A stretch of DNA of 64,000 nucleotides from Thecaphora thlaspeos (lineage: Eukaryota > Basidiomycota > Ustilaginomycetes > Urocystidales > Glomosporiaceae), in contig UWYS01000006.1 in NCBI GenBank assembly GCA_900291925.1, positions 682,001-746,000 on the forward strand, read 5' to 3'. A program made the position numbers and the translations under genes. Under the pieces are notes generated by a model. It saw only the letters and a program-made list of their open reading frames with translations. It searched no databases and was not told the DNA's origin. Of the stretch, positions 10,928 to 22,914 are shown one piece after another. Position 1 is the first letter of the stretch. The number at the start of each line of letters is the position of its first letter.

Positions 10928-12508
10928 ATGAAGGCCCCCATCCCGGCCGCCCTTATGACGCTCTCGTCGCTCCCGCTTCTCCCCATTGCAGCCAACGCTG
11001 CCGCTTCCACCAACGCCCTCTCCGTCATCCACCAGCCCATCACTAAGTTCTACAGCAATGACGGCTCCTACATCCACTACGACTTCCTCGACCTCCGCTT
11101 CAAGGAACCCTCCGGCGATGCCCTCGATTTCAGGCGACGCAAGCGCGACCTCTCCGGCACCGGCTCGAAGCGCAGCCACCACCAATGTAGAGACTCCAAC
11201 AAACAGCACCAAAAGCAAAAGATCAAGGGCCTAGGCGGCGTCATTGGCGGCGTCGGTGGCGTCGCTGCCGGCGTAAAGGACACGCTTGACAAGCTCCCGC
11301 ATTTCATCGAAAAGGGCTGGTACCACGACCACAAGTTTGGCGTCGTCATCGCAAAGACGGAAAACAACCAGGCCGATAACGAGTTCCTCGTCAACGTCAC
11401 CTTTGGCACGCCGCCCCAGTCGCTGCAGATGGTTCTCGACAGCGGCAGCGCAGAGACGTGGACCTACAGCCCCGTATGCTGCTACGGCAACAACCACTCG
11501 TGGTTCGACCCTAACCAGTCGTCCACCTATTCCAACCACACCATCGTCAATGGCACCGCCATCCGCGCGCCGCCTGGCACGCCCGGCCAGAATTTCAGCA
11601 TCGCCTACAGCAGCGGGACCGCCACCAGGGGCTACGTCGGCATCGACACCATCGGCTTCCAGAACGGCAAGTTCAAGGTTGCCGACCTCCCCGTCGCGCT
11701 TGCCACCAACCTCACCGGCAGCCGTCGCGGGCGGCAGATGGACGGCCTCCTCGGCCTCGCCACGGGCAACGGCACCCTCGTCGAGGGCGGCTGGACCACG
11801 GCGTTTGAGGCCATGTCGCAGCGCGGCATGCTCAAGGAGACCTATCTCACCGCCTCGCTCGTCAAGTCGGACCGCAAGACTGGCCTCAACGGCGGCGGGC
11901 GGTACGTCTTTGGCGAGGTCGACACGTCGCTGCTCGCCGGCAACGTGACGTGGTCCAAGGTGCTCTCGGCCTACTTCTGGGCCGGCTACATCTCAAAGAT
12001 GAACGTTGGCAACGCCGTCCTCACCGAGGGCAAGGGCAACACGACCAACCCGAACCGATACATTGTCGACACGGGTACCGCCACCATCGCGATGCCTCCG
12101 CCCATGGCGCGCGCTGCCAACGCCAAGATTCACGGGAGCTACAAGACGACCTCGAAGAACGTCCAGCTCCCCTGGCTGGTGCCGTGCGACACGGGGTTGA
12201 AGAAGTACGAGTCGAAGCTGGCCAAGGCGGACCGCAACATCCCGCTCCAGATTGCTTTTGAAAACGTCACCTTCAGCATGCCGATCGAGGACTACGTCTT
12301 CTTCCCGCAGTACCCCGTTCCCGCCGCCGAGGCGGGAGGGAGGGAGAACATGTGCTACAGCTCCATCCAGGAAGGCCTTCCGAGCGTCTCGGTGATCGGC
12401 CTCGCCTGGATCAAGAACCACGTCATCGTCTTCGACCAGGGCGGACCGACGCTCGCCAACAGGAGGGTTGGATTCGGAAAGAGGAAGGACGTCAAGTACG
12501 ACATCTAG
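10928..12508 (+). CDS. Secreted pepsin-like aspartic protease (A1 family)
   Basis: Single-exon gene for 526 residues. An N-terminal hydrophobic stretch ending near ANAAAS looks like a signal peptide of about 24 residues, followed by a propeptide with dibasic sites (RRRKR near residue 74) suited to Kex2-type processing. Both catalytic motifs are present: VLDSGSAETW with Asp171 and VDTGTATIAMPP with Asp381, and the flap-lobe lead-in NVTFGTPPQSLQMV is typical. Several NxT/NxS sites suggest glycosylation. The C-terminus (VGFGKRKDVKYDI) is charged, so a GPI anchor is unlikely and the enzyme is probably free, secreted or vacuolar. The first motif is DSGS rather than DTGS, a common variant. The substrate is unknown. 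Its neighbours share no obvious pathway. Confidence 0.92.
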   Translation: MKAPIPAALMTLSSLPLLPIAANAAASTNALSVIHQPITKFYSNDGSYIHYDFLDLRFKEPSGDALDFRRRKRDLSGTGSKRSHHQCRDSNKQHQKQKIKGLGGVIGGVGGVAAGVKDTLDKLPHFIEKGWYHDHKFGVVIAKTENNQADNEFLVNVTFGTPPQSLQMVLDSGSAETWTYSPVCCYGNNHSWFDPNQSSTYSNHTIVNGTAIRAPPGTPGQNFSIAYSSGTATRGYVGIDTIGFQNGKFKVADLPVALATNLTGSRRGRQMDGLLGLATGNGTLVEGGWTTAFEAMSQRGMLKETYLTASLVKSDRKTGLNGGGRYVFGEVDTSLLAGNVTWSKVLSAYFWAGYISKMNVGNAVLTEGKGNTTNPNRYIVDTGTATIAMPPPMARAANAKIHGSYKTTSKNVQLPWLVPCDTGLKKYESKLAKADRNIPLQIAFENVTFSMPIEDYVFFPQYPVPAAEAGGRENMCYSSIQEGLPSVSVIGLAWIKNHVIVFDQGGPTLANRRVGFGKRKDVKYDI

Positions 12509-13013
12509 ACGGTGCGATGCGTTGCGGTGGGGGGCCCAGCGGGCCGCAGAGCAATAGAGTCGGTCCGTACTAGTTTGCATCCCGTTGCTTTGGTTTCTCG
12601 TCCCGTCCTCGTTGCCTTCTTTCGTCTTCTCTGCTCTCCGCCCTCTGCCCCCCGTTCTTCCTGCCGTCCTTAGTGGGTGCAGACGAGTCGATCGCTCGCT
12701 CCCTTTGTCTACCACCCACCGTCGTCGTCGAGCCGTCTCCATCTCCCCGTCACTATCATCCACGCGCGCTCACACCGTCGCAACACGTCTGTCTTTACCC
12801 GGTCACCTTCGTGCTACGCCAATCACATACACAGCGCCACCTGAAAGCAGGAATTCGAAGTCACAGCGTCCCCTTCCTCTCTGTGTTTAGTCACCTCGTC
12901 CCACCATTGATCCCTCCGCATCACCCGCACACAGACACGCCAGGGCCAAAGCAACAAAGAATCAATTCGCATTCACTCCAAGCATCACGACCGTCGCTTA
13001 CAACACACCACCT
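12509..13013. other. Convergent intergenic region
   Basis: About 500 bases between the stop codons of two converging genes. It should hold both 3' UTRs. No further feature was recognised. Confidence 0.6.
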
Positions 13014-16000
13014 CTAAGCGATCCTCGCCACGTCGCTCCTCTCGACACCAGGCAACTTATTACCCACACTGGCCTCTCTAACCACCGGACCCTGTTGCGG
13101 TAGACCATTGGCAGCCGAACTGGCATGTACCACTTCCTCTGGTCGGACGTTTTCCGGTTCCCTATGAGCCTTTTCCAGCAGTTGGTTCACCAGTTGCATC
13201 TGTCGTTGCACGGCCAACCTATCGGCGAACAACTGGCGTCGTCCCGCTTCGATGCTGCGTCGTTCCGACTCGAGAAGAGATTCGAATTCGGCGAATTGAG
13301 AGAGTTTCAACTGTCGTCGTTGAGCAAGCGTGCAGAGAGGATGAGGTGAGAAAGAAGCGGCTTAGAAAATATTCGCGCAGAGACGACATCAAAAGGAACA
13401 GCGGCTGGAAACGTACCTCGAGTTTCTTCATCTGCGCCTCAATCACCTGGCCCACGAGGCGTTGGCATTCGCGCTCTTCGAAGCTCGCCAGGACGTGCGC
13501 CTTGGCTGCCGCGGCTCCTAGCGCCATCGCGGCCGCCCGCTCGACTGCATTGCGCGGGATTGGTCCCTTGCCGCCGTTGTGGTCCGCCTTGTCGGCGCCG
13601 TTCTTGGCCGCCGTCTTGACCTCGGCACCCTTCTCCTTGTCAGCATCGACTTCTATCGCGTCGCCGTCCGTGGTCTTGTCGCTGGCCGAGGCGGCCTCTT
13701 TGTCACCACCAGCAGCGGCCTCCTTCTGGGCGCGCTTCTTGAGGCCCTCCGTGAGTTCGCCGAGCGCGCTCTGGGCCGCCGCCGCAGCAATGGCCGGGTT
13801 GACGGCGCTCGCGAGGAATGCGACGACGCTCATGACCGGGTTGTCGGCCTGGGCAAAGGGCAGGCTCGCCTTCGCGCTTCCGTTCTTGTCGCCGGGAAGG
13901 GTGTCGCGCAACGCGTACTGGAGCGGTCCCAGGTCGCCCTGGCTTGCCCCTTCGAGGTAGCTGTCCTCGATCGGGAGCTGGATGAACTTGGTGATGCACT
14001 GCTCCCTCGAGCGCGTCTTGACGTGGCCGGCCACCGCCGACCAATCGTCGTCAAACATCTCCAGTCCTTCGAGCAGCAGCAGCGTCTCGGCGTCGCTCCA
14101 GTCGTCCTGGCCGCCCGACGCGCCGCCAGCGGGCCCGCCGGCGTGTTTGAAGACGGTATCCTCCATCCGAACAAAATCGCCCGAGTACATGGAGCTGGGA
14201 AAGCGTCCCTCGAGGTAGCACGACGAGCAGAGCGAGTAGTCCTTCGCCTTGATGCTGTGGTAGCGCACCCGCGTGCAGTCGGTCCCGCACGTGTCGCATG
14301 TGTACCGGGGCCCGGCGCCGGCTCCCGCCTTGGCCGCGGCATCGGCCTGAGCAACGAGCGAGTTGGCCTCGGCCAGGTCGACGGGCTTGGAGCCCTTGAG
14401 CGTCGACTGGAAGATGGTTTTGCGCAGCTCGAGGCTGATATCGGGCTTGTCACCGCCTGCAGTAGCAGTGGAAGCGTCTCCAGCAGCGGCCGCTCCGTTG
14501 GCACGGCCTGCGGTGTGTGGAGCGATCGGAAGCCGGGCGCCCGGGTGGAGCGGCTGAAGGCCCCGCGGCGTGTCGACGAGGACGCGGAAGTGGCCGGTAA
14601 AGGGGGGTCCCAGCGTGGCCGGCCGCGTCTCAGGGTCGATCTGGTAGTTGATTAGGCCCCACTGCTCGAGGAACGCGTGGACGCGCATGATGGCGCACAC
14701 GTCGCCAGCCAGGTTCCTGCGGCACGCGGTGAATGTGAGGTACTCGCTGGGATTTAGGCGGTAGGTGTTGATCATGAAGTCACGGTAGTCCTTGTAGATG
14801 CTCGGCGTCTTGCTGCGGTTCTTGTTGTTGAAGAACTCAGGGAGCGAACGCTTCTCGATCGGGTTGATTGTCGACATGTCGAACCAGGTCGAGTAGGACG
14901 GGATGATGACCTCCTGCGTCTGGGCGGCCAGGAACTTGCGCGCTATCGCCTCGGCGCGGTTCCGCTGCTCCTCGAGCGCCGCAGTGTCTGGCTGGACAGC
15001 GCCGTCCTCCTGGACCTCCTCCTCGCCATCCGGCTTCTCCTTCTCCGAGGCCGAGGCCATGGTGACGTCGGCATCTGTGGCGGCTCGCACCGCTGGCTGC
15101 TTGCCTTCCGTCCTAGAGGGATCGGCCGACTCGGCGGGGAGGTTTCCGAGGACGCCGCTGGGCACGGCCTCATTCTCGTACTTCTTGCCGGGGATGGGCT
15201 GCGAGCCGGATAGGTCAATGGGGATCGCGCCGACCGGCTTGGCGGGGACGAGCAGCTTGATCCTCTTGCCGCCCGACTCGGTCGATCCGGCGGCGGGCTC
15301 GTCGGTGACCTCGTCGGGCAGGCTGCGCTTCCTGCTCTTTGTCGCAGCACCGGCCGAGGCTTGCGCCGCTTCCTGCTGAGCGACAGCGTCGCCCTCGGCC
15401 GCCGCCTGCTGTGCCTTGTCCTCATCCTGCTGCTCCTCTTCCTCGTAGTCTTCTTCGTTCATCAGCTCATTGAAGCGCACGCTGTCCTTGAGCCACTTTG
15501 TGCCGACCTTCCAGGCGGTGGTGCGCGCCTCTGGTTCGGGATCCGGGTCGGCAAAGTCAGCGGCGGGTAGCCAGGTGTCGTACGAGTCCGGACGGTACCA
15601 GACGTGGACGAGCGCGCGGCCGCCTCTCCTGGCCAGAGTGCGGAAGTACTCTTCGGTCGCCACGGGCGCGCCGTCGTCTCTCGGCGAGGATGGCGGCGTC
15701 GCTTCCGAGGCAAAGAGAATGTGAGTGGCGCTCGAGGCGTTCGAGGTCCATTCGCCTGCGAAGGAAGAGGAAGACGGGAATCAAGGTCGAACAAGGTATG
15801 TCAGCAGTCTAGCGTCGAGACACGGCAGCGGCGTTGCTCTTGTGCATCACGAAGCACGCGTCGGGAGTCAGGGCACTCACAGTCTAGCTGGGCTGCCATG
15901 GCCTGCAGCGACTCAACCTCGGCCTCGGTGATGGATGCATTGGAGGCGATCTTGGCCCTCTTGAGCAGGCCCTGCTGCTTGAGGTGGTCACGCACGGCAA

Positions 16001-16451
16001 TAACGAGCTGGACACTTTCGTGCTTGAGGGCGATGTCGGCAAAGTTCCAGGTGGAGCGGCCCTTGGACGCGAGGTATCTGAGGGCCTCCTGGAAGATGTA
16101 ACGGGCGGGGCTCTGGTCTGCGGGGATGGGTGTGGTGTTCTGGAGGGACGCGGTGGGGATGAAGAGCGTGGCGGGGATGCGAGGTGGGTGCCGGGTGTAG
16201 GGCGAGCTGCCAGTGGGGTCGGCGGGGCGCGGCGCTGAGGCGCCGAGCACCTGCTCCTGGAACTTTTGGAGGTCGTGTGAGAGGTGCGCCAGGTCTGCGG
16301 CGGTGAGGGATCCGGAACCGGAGCGCGTTGGAACGGTAAGGCCGGCGAGGGCTGTGGTGATGGGCTCGACGTAGGCCTGTAGGGCGTCGAGGGTGGGCTT
16401 GTCCGAGACAAGCCTTGGGTCGGGAAGGCCGATGACGTTGAGCGTGGCCAT
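13014..16451 (-). CDS. RSC8: SWI/SNF-RSC chromatin remodelling subunit (RSC8/SWI3/SMARCC)
   Basis: Scaffold subunit of SWI/SNF-family nucleosome remodellers in the nucleus. Coding exons, in transcript order: 16451-15881, 15755-13417, 13310-13014 (1068 residues). The N-terminal SMARCC module ends with LVHVWYRPDSYDTW. A SWIRM domain (VIIPSYSTWFDM to INYQID, about 473-563) is followed by a ZZ-like zinc finger (TCDTCGTDC, about 675), a SANT domain (WSDAETLLLLEGLEMF, about 741) and a C-terminal coiled coil crossing the second intron (EAQMKKLE to LKLSQFAEFE). Intron 1 (15756-15880, 125 nt) joins LD to CEW. Intron 2 (13311-13416, 106 nt, donor GTACGT) joins KKLE to LKLS. Both joins keep frame and restore family-like sequence. 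Many Ala/Asp/Glu/Lys-rich spacers separate the domains. Assignment to RSC rather than SWI/SNF cannot be settled here. One protein often serves both in basidiomycetes. Confidence 0.92.
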
Positions 16452-17365
16452 GCTGGGCTAAGCTATGCCTGGGGAGGCGGAGGGTGGCAGGCTGTCGGAG
16501 GGTGATCAGGAATGGGATGAACTGGTGGGCAGATGGATGGATGGATGGCCCGTCTGGTGCCCGGTGTCACGTCGTGCAGATGAGTGTCGAGACGCCGCGG
16601 ATGCAGAAAGGGTAGCTGCGCGATGACCAGGAGAGACCAGTGCGAGAGGGGGGTGGCGAGAGGGCCCTGCCAGAAGAGGTGGTAGGCGCAGCGAGACGTT
16701 CGCTGAGTGCTTTCCGGGGGGCGGAAGGGGACGGGAGGATGGGGGTAGGGGATGTCGGGAAAGTGGTGGTGGTTTCGGGGGAGCGGAAAGGATGGTGGGC
16801 GGGGTGGAATGGCGGAAGGAAAGCCGCGAGCGAGCGCAGCCACGCCAGCGCCGACCGCGACGGCCACCTGTCGCTCGGCACTTTCCAACTCCAACGCGTG
16901 CCGCTCCCGCCTTGGGCCCCCAGCCTCGCCCGCCCTACTTATGGCCCAGCTTGGCACGCTCGCAAAAATAAGAGGCGCGCCGCTCCCAGAGAGAGCGCTT
17001 GAGCTTCCTGCCCGCCCCGCCTCAGCGCCTCAGCGCCTCAGCGGCGTCGCCCAGCGCTCATCTACACGCATCCCTCCGTCGTGGCCGCGTTAGACGCTAC
17101 TTCTCTCGACGCCGCCACACAGCTCTGCAGCCAGCGCATAAGTCAGAGTTATGTATTAATTGATACACAGGCGGCAAAGTCCCAAGCACAGGAGTTGGAC
17201 AAGATCAAGGTAGAGGCAGAGGCGGTCGAGGAGGGGGAGCCGGAGCTGAGAGCGAGGGGTATCTTACAGCCGCATTTAAGCAGGAAAGGTGCGAGCACAA
17301 ACACAGAGAGGTTGACAAAGCCGGCAGAGCTTGCAACGCTGATGCTGCGTCGACTGCACCCTCTC
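16452..17365. other. Intergenic region upstream of RSC8/SWI3 gene
   Basis: 914 bases between the start of one minus-strand gene and the stop of the next. It includes the likely RSC8/SWI3 promoter (adjoining 16452) and the 3' UTR of the phosphatase gene (adjoining 17365). A direct GCCTCAGC repeat near 17020-17045 is the only local repeat noted. No gene is supported. Confidence 0.55.
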
Positions 17366-19966
17366 CTAGAACCACCTTCTCGGCTTGTAACCGAGCAGCT
17401 CGAGCAGGCTCTTGGCGATCGAGCCTACCACATTCTCGGCCCTTCTCGCGGGCTTGCCAAGCAGCGACACCTTCCACGCCTCCTTGCCATCGACTTGGAC
17501 CGAAACCCGCACCACGGGCTTGTACGGGTCGCGCGTGCTGTAGCGAGAAGGGCGGAGCAAGGGGAAACGCATGCTTCAGCGAGTGTTCCTCGACCGTCCG
17601 TCGATTGTGCCACACGTGCCACGTTCGAAAGGTCCACTCACTCGACCTCAAACTCGGACCACTTGTGGTTGCCGTCGGGGATGTACTTGTACAGCTTGTC
17701 CTCGCCCCACTCGCCGGCACCGTGGTCCTCGGCGAGCGTGCGCACGGGGATGTCTGTCGTCGCGTCGGTGAGCAAGAGGGGAGAAGTTATCAGCCGTCGC
17801 GGACCTTTCATCTTCGAGGCAGCCACACACCATCGTCTTTTACTCACAGAACATGCTTAGCGGGCTGGTGCTGAACTCTGTGATCGTGTCACGGATGCTA
17901 GTCGCCGCAAACTCGTGCCTATCGCCGCTAAGCACAATCAGGTTCGGGACGTACTGCATCACGCTGGCGAGCTGGCCGCGCTCGCTCATGTATGCGGCCC
18001 AGCTGTCCTTCTTGCCGTCCCAGTCAAGCGGGCCGCCCCACAGCGTGTTGAAAGGAACGGAGCTGACGACGAACTTGAACGTCGCCGTCGAGTTGACCGC
18101 GCCGAGCCAGCGCAGGAAGGCATCCTTCTGCCTCTCGCCCAGCATCGTCTTGTTCTCGTCGTCCTCGTCCTGGTAGTAGCTGCGGTGTTTGCGCGTGTCC
18201 ATAACGAAAAAGGCAGCGCTGCCGCCGTATCGGAAGGTGTAGTAGTTTTCGCCCTCTTCGAGCGGGTCCGGATTGGCCAGCCCAACGTACTCCTTCCAAG
18301 CCGTGTTGGCGGGGGGGAACGACTCGAGCGTCGTTCCATCGACCGTCTTGCCGCTCCAGTTGTTGACCACCTCGTGGTCGTCGTAGATGCCGATCGTTGG
18401 CAGGCTCTCGAAGACGCGGCGGAACGAGTCCGACGCGAAGAGGTTGCGGTAGAGCTTACGGTAGGCGTCCTTGGTGGGCCCGCCGTAGTGGGGGACGTCG
18501 GCGTAGATGAGGTCGCCCAGCTGGAGCAGGAAGCGCAGCGAAGGCTTGGCCTTGCCCTCGATGGCCCTCTTGTAGAGGAGGTCGAAGCCGGGGATACGGT
18601 TGCGCTGCACAATTCCGCCGGGCTCGGCCCCGATGCCGGCCAGCTTGAGCAGCCAATTCCAGGCCCAGAACTGGGCCGGGTGATAGGGGAAGTCCGGCTT
18701 GATGCACGAAGTCGATGCGAAGCTGAAGTGATTGGGGTCGTCGATCGGGCTGGGGTCCTCGTTGGGCATCTCGATCCCGATGTCATCGGCATCGCGAGCG
18801 GTGGCGGCGTTGCGCGTCTGGAGGTACTGCGAGAGCCTCGTGTCGGGCCAGGTGGTGAACTGCTGCGAGCGGTCAGGGATCGGCGTGAAGGTGTTGTTGT
18901 GGACAAAGGCGAGCCTCCACTCGTATCGCGTCGAGGGCCAGAGGTTGTCGAGCGTGGCGGTGATGGTCCAGTCGCTCTCTTCGGTCAGACGCAGCAAAGG
19001 TCCTCGCTCCCATCTGCGAGAGATAATTGACTCCTTGTCGATCCCGCCAGCGGCGCCAGCAGCAGCGGCGAAGGCGGCAGAGTCCTGGATGTGCTGCCGC
19101 TCTCCAGGCTCCGGCAGCCTGCGCCAGATGACCCTGACGGGTTCCGCGCTGGTCTGGAGGCCATCGCGTAGGACGCCAGAGAAGCCGAGCTCATCGGACA
19201 TCTCCTCCTGAAGGCCGTCAAAGGGCGGAAGCGGGTGCGGGTAGCGTATGTGGACTTTGGCGCTGGTGGAGCTGATGGCGCCAACGCGGGCAAACGAGAG
19301 GTTGTAGTCCCAGTGTGAGGGGAAGAGGTAGGGCGAGAGGAAGCTGTCGAGGAACATGGCGAATCCGAGCGTGTGCGCCAAGAGGATGTAAAAGTTGAGC
19401 CTGGGCGAGCGGCTTGAGACGCCGAACACGATCGCCTTGAAAGTCTCGGCGATTGAGAGGCGGCCGATTTTGCGCCCGGGGTATGCCTTGCGGTCGTCGC
19501 TTTTAAGCGCGACGCTGCCCTCGGCGTCGACCTTGGCGTAGGAAGGGGCGACCGTCTTGTCGGCGATGGCGGGCGACGGCTTACGCTTGGCGGCGGCGAC
19601 GGCGGGCGAGTTGAAGACGGGTTGCCCGACCTTTTTGTTCTGGAGCTTGGTGTCGGAGGTCTCGATACGCTCTGCGAGCTGCTTGAGGTCGGTTGCGGCG
19701 TCGGCCTGGGCGAGGTCATGCTGCTCGAGGTATCTTCGGATGGCGGAGCGGATGCGGTAGTCGCAGAGGAGCCAGGTCAGAACGTAGACTGTGTAGAGAG
19801 CAGGTATAACGGGATGAGCGACGCGTGTGGGAATCCATCGCAGGAAGATGTAGACGGTCAGCTTGAAGAGGAAGGACGAGACAAGCTGTACGAGACCGGT
19901 GATGCCGCCGCCGGGCTTGACGAAGTCGGCGGCCTTGACCGGTCGGTCCGCGGGCTGGTCCGACAT
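17366..19966 (-). CDS. Membrane-anchored PhoD-like phosphatase
   Basis: Metallophosphatase of the PhoD/calcineurin-like superfamily. Coding exons, in transcript order: 19966-17848, 17753-17642, 17537-17366 (800 residues). Residues 25-80 contain hydrophobic helices, and another hydrophobic pair lies near 190-225, so the enzyme is probably anchored in a membrane. Metal-site motifs appear in order: QLGDLIYADVPH (about 483), YDDHEVVNNW (about 531) and LSGDRHEF (about 679). The two 3' introns (17754-17847, 94 nt; 17538-17641, 104 nt) restore SPLSMFY-IPVRTLAEDHG and EFEV-DTRDPYKPVV. The start is the first ATG of the frame. The upstream open stretch has only a TTG and proline-rich codons, so I treat it as leader. 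The natural substrate is unknown. Confidence 0.87.
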
Positions 19967-20675
19967 GGTTCGCGGTTGTGTCGGTGGGAGCGGGCGGGCG
20001 AAAGGGATCAGCAGTCCAGGCAAGGATGGCGATGGGGATGGTGGCGGCGGTGGTGGTAGAGTGGGAAGAGGGCGGACCCCGGGGGGCAATGGATGGAGGC
20101 ATGCAGAGGTCGACCTGGCCGGGCCCTTTGGCTCGCAGAGGAAAAAAATGCGAGCGATGCCTCACGCTTGCCCATGCCACGTCCTCAAGCGCGTCATCCC
20201 TCCCGGCCCTCGCAGGCAGGACAACGGCGGATGGGCGCCGCGCTTGACCACCCGCATTTGTCACACCGCACCCCCGCCCTGCTGTCGCGAAGGCCGCATG
20301 GCCCCCCTCGTCCGCCGCTTCTCCACAAGCACGGAGCCATGAACCAGCAGACGCGGCTCCGACCGCGCGCAGGGTAGCAGAACACCTAGGGAGCTAGGGT
20401 CCAAGAAAGGATGTGACGGCCTTCGGACTGTCGGCTTTGAGGCGCACCACAAAAAGTGCAACCAAAAAGACGACGAAAAAGCTTCGTAACTCGCCGCACC
20501 GTCCAGCGCTCGACCTCGATTCACCGCGACGCAACGACCCCTCACCCACCTCCCACCACCTCCTCCGTCCCCACTGCTACACACACGACCCGACAACCTC
20601 AGGATTCGCCTCCTTGGGCCCAATTACGACGCTCCCTTCTCCCGCCTCTCTTGCCACCGCCATCGCCTGATAAGC
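19967..20675. promoter_or_regulatory. Divergent promoter region, PhoD-like gene and HIS7
   Basis: 709 bases between two outward-facing start codons, so both promoters must lie here. I searched by eye for a Gcn4-type TGACTC element, expected for a histidine gene, and did not see an exact one. Confidence 0.6.
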
Positions 20676-22914
20676 ATGCTCTATCTCCTCGACTATGGCG
20701 CCGGAAGTGAGTAGTGTAGAGGCAGCGGACTATGGTCTGGGTAGCGTCCAGCTTCGCGACCGAGAAGGGAGAGTCGCACGTGTTGTAACAGGCTGAAATA
20801 AGCCTTATCCTCACTAACTCTCCGACTCACTCCTCGCTCCTCCCCTCGCCAGATGTCCGCAGTCTGGCCAACTCCATCGACAAGCTCGGCTTCGAGTTCA
20901 GGTGGGTCCAGCATCCCGATGACATTCAGAAGGCCGACGTGAGTACTCAGCAGGCGATTCGGTCTAGTCATGCCACTTGCATCACGGCGTGGTTCTGACA
21001 CCGCTCGCATACATTCCTCGCCTACCTCTGACGACGACAGAAATTGCTCTTCCCTGGCGTAGGAGCGTTCGGCTCTGCTATGGCCTCGCTCCGCAACAAG
21101 GGCTTCGCCGAGCCGCTCAAGCAGTACATCGCCTCGGGCAAGCCCTACATGGGCATCTGCGTCGGCATGCAGTGCCTCTTCGAGGGCTCGGCCGAGGACC
21201 CCAACGAAAGTGGCCTCGGCGTGGTCCCAGGCATCATCGACAAGTTTTCGCCGACAGAAGAGGGCGGCGCAGCTCGCAAGTCAGTCCCCCAGATGGGCTG
21301 GAACACGGCCGAGGCAGTCAAGGCGAGGAACGACGCCGGCGACGAGGACGCCGTCAAGTACGGCTTCCCCTCGCGCGACGCCAAGGACAAGAGCCACTAC
21401 TACTTTGTCCACTCCTACCGAGCCGGCTTCGACGCCGCCAAGTACTCCGACTGGGCCCTGACCACGACGCAGTACGGCTCCGAGGTCTTCATCTCGTCGA
21501 TTCAGCGCGGTAACGTCTTCGCGACGCAATTCCACCCGGAGAAGAGCGGGAGAGCGGGCCTCGAGCTGTTGCGCGCATGGCTAAGCAGGGATGGCACGCT
21601 CGCGCCGAGCAAGGAGAGGCTGCTGCTCAGCCCCGACGAGATCGCTTGGCCTCAGGCCCAGGACGGGCTCACGAAGCGGATCGTCGCTTGCCTCGACGTG
21701 AGGAGCAACGACGACGGCGACCTCGTCGTGACAAAGGGCGAATCGTACGACGTCCGCGAAAAGGAGACGCCTCAGCAGGACGTCACCGCCGCGGCCGCGG
21801 CGTCAACAACAACCCAGGGTGGAAAGCGGCAGGTGCGCAACCTCGGCAAACCGGTCGACCTCGCGCTGCGGTACTACCTCGAGGGCGCCGACGAAATCAC
21901 CTTCCTCAACATCACCTCGTTTCGCTCCTGCGCGCTCCAGGATCAGCCGATGCTGAGCCTGCTCGAGCTGGCGGCGGCCAAGATATTTGTCCCGCTCACC
22001 ATCGGCGGCGGAATCAAGGACTCGATCGACCCGGACGGCACGCCTCGCCCCGCCAAGGAGGTGGCCGACGCATACTTCCGGGCGGGCGCCGACAAGGTCT
22101 CGATCGGCAGCGAGGCCGTCTACGCGGTTGAGGAGCTCTATCAGAGGGCAAAGGAGAACGGACAGGGCGACGAGACGAATCCGCTCAAGTTCTCGGATGC
22201 CTGCCTGACGGGCAAGACGGGTATCGAGACGATCGCCAAGGGGTACGGCGCACAGGCGGTCGTCGTCTCCTTTGACCCGAGACGGTTCTATGTGCAGGAG
22301 GGCGAAGAAGTCCCCGTGATCCACCGAGCCTGCCTAGTCGAGGGCGAGAAGGGCAGCGAAGACGAGGGCAAAAGATGGTGGTACCGATGCACGGTCAAGG
22401 GCGGACGAGAGGACCGGGACGTCGATGTAGTGCAGCTGGCGAGAGGTGTGCAGAGGCTGGGTGCGGGAGAGGTGCTGCTCAACTCGATTGATCGCGACGG
22501 CTCGAACAAGGGCTTCGATCGGCAGCTCGTCGAGCTGATCAGGAGCAGCGTCGACATCCCGGTGATTGCCAGCTCCGGTGAGTTGCGCGCAAAGCGCAGA
22601 GGGGACTGACCCGCCAGCAAATCCAGTGTTCGGCAGATAGTCAGATAGGCGGTCCGACTGATCCTACCGATATCCCTCCGTCTCGCACCCTTGTTTGCTG
22701 TCCACATTCAGGTGCCGGTACTGCCGAACACTTTTCCGACGTCTTCACGCCGCGCCAGGGTGAGACGAGCAGCGTCGAAGCGGCGCTTGCCGCCGGCATC
22801 TTCCACCGCAAGGAGTGCACGATCCAGGAGGTCAAGGACCACCTACTGGGCAAGGGCTTCAAGATCCGCAGCGAGGCGGTGGGAGAGGGAGCTGGCGCCA
22901 TCTCGACGCAATAA
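20676..22914 (+). CDS. HIS7: Imidazole glycerol phosphate synthase (HisH-HisF fusion)
   Basis: Fifth step of histidine synthesis: glutaminase and cyclase in one chain, producing imidazole glycerol phosphate and AICAR. Exons: 20676-20706, 20853-20938, 21041-22577, 22712-22914 (618 residues). The N-terminal glutaminase has the oxyanion and nucleophile motif GICVGMQCLFEGS with Cys79, and QFHPEKSG with His204 and Glu206. The cyclase barrel begins KRIVACLDVR with catalytic Asp258, and NSIDRDGS carries Asp523. Intron 1 (146 nt) interrupts DYGAGNVRSL, intron 2 (102 nt) follows IQKAD, and intron 3 (134 nt) splits IASSGAGTAEHF. All joins restore highly conserved sequence. Length agrees with fungal His7 (about 550-620). 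The 31-nt first exon is easy to miss. Confidence 0.95.

Noticed and set aside
3719..12508. ABC transporter next to a secreted protease as a possible secretory or biosynthetic cluster
   Set aside because: No peptide precursor, synthase or tailoring enzyme lies nearby, and the remaining neighbours are housekeeping genes.
19967..20089. N-terminal proline-rich extension of the PhoD-like protein
   Set aside because: The stretch has no ATG, only a TTG, and reads as C-rich leader. The first ATG is at 19966.
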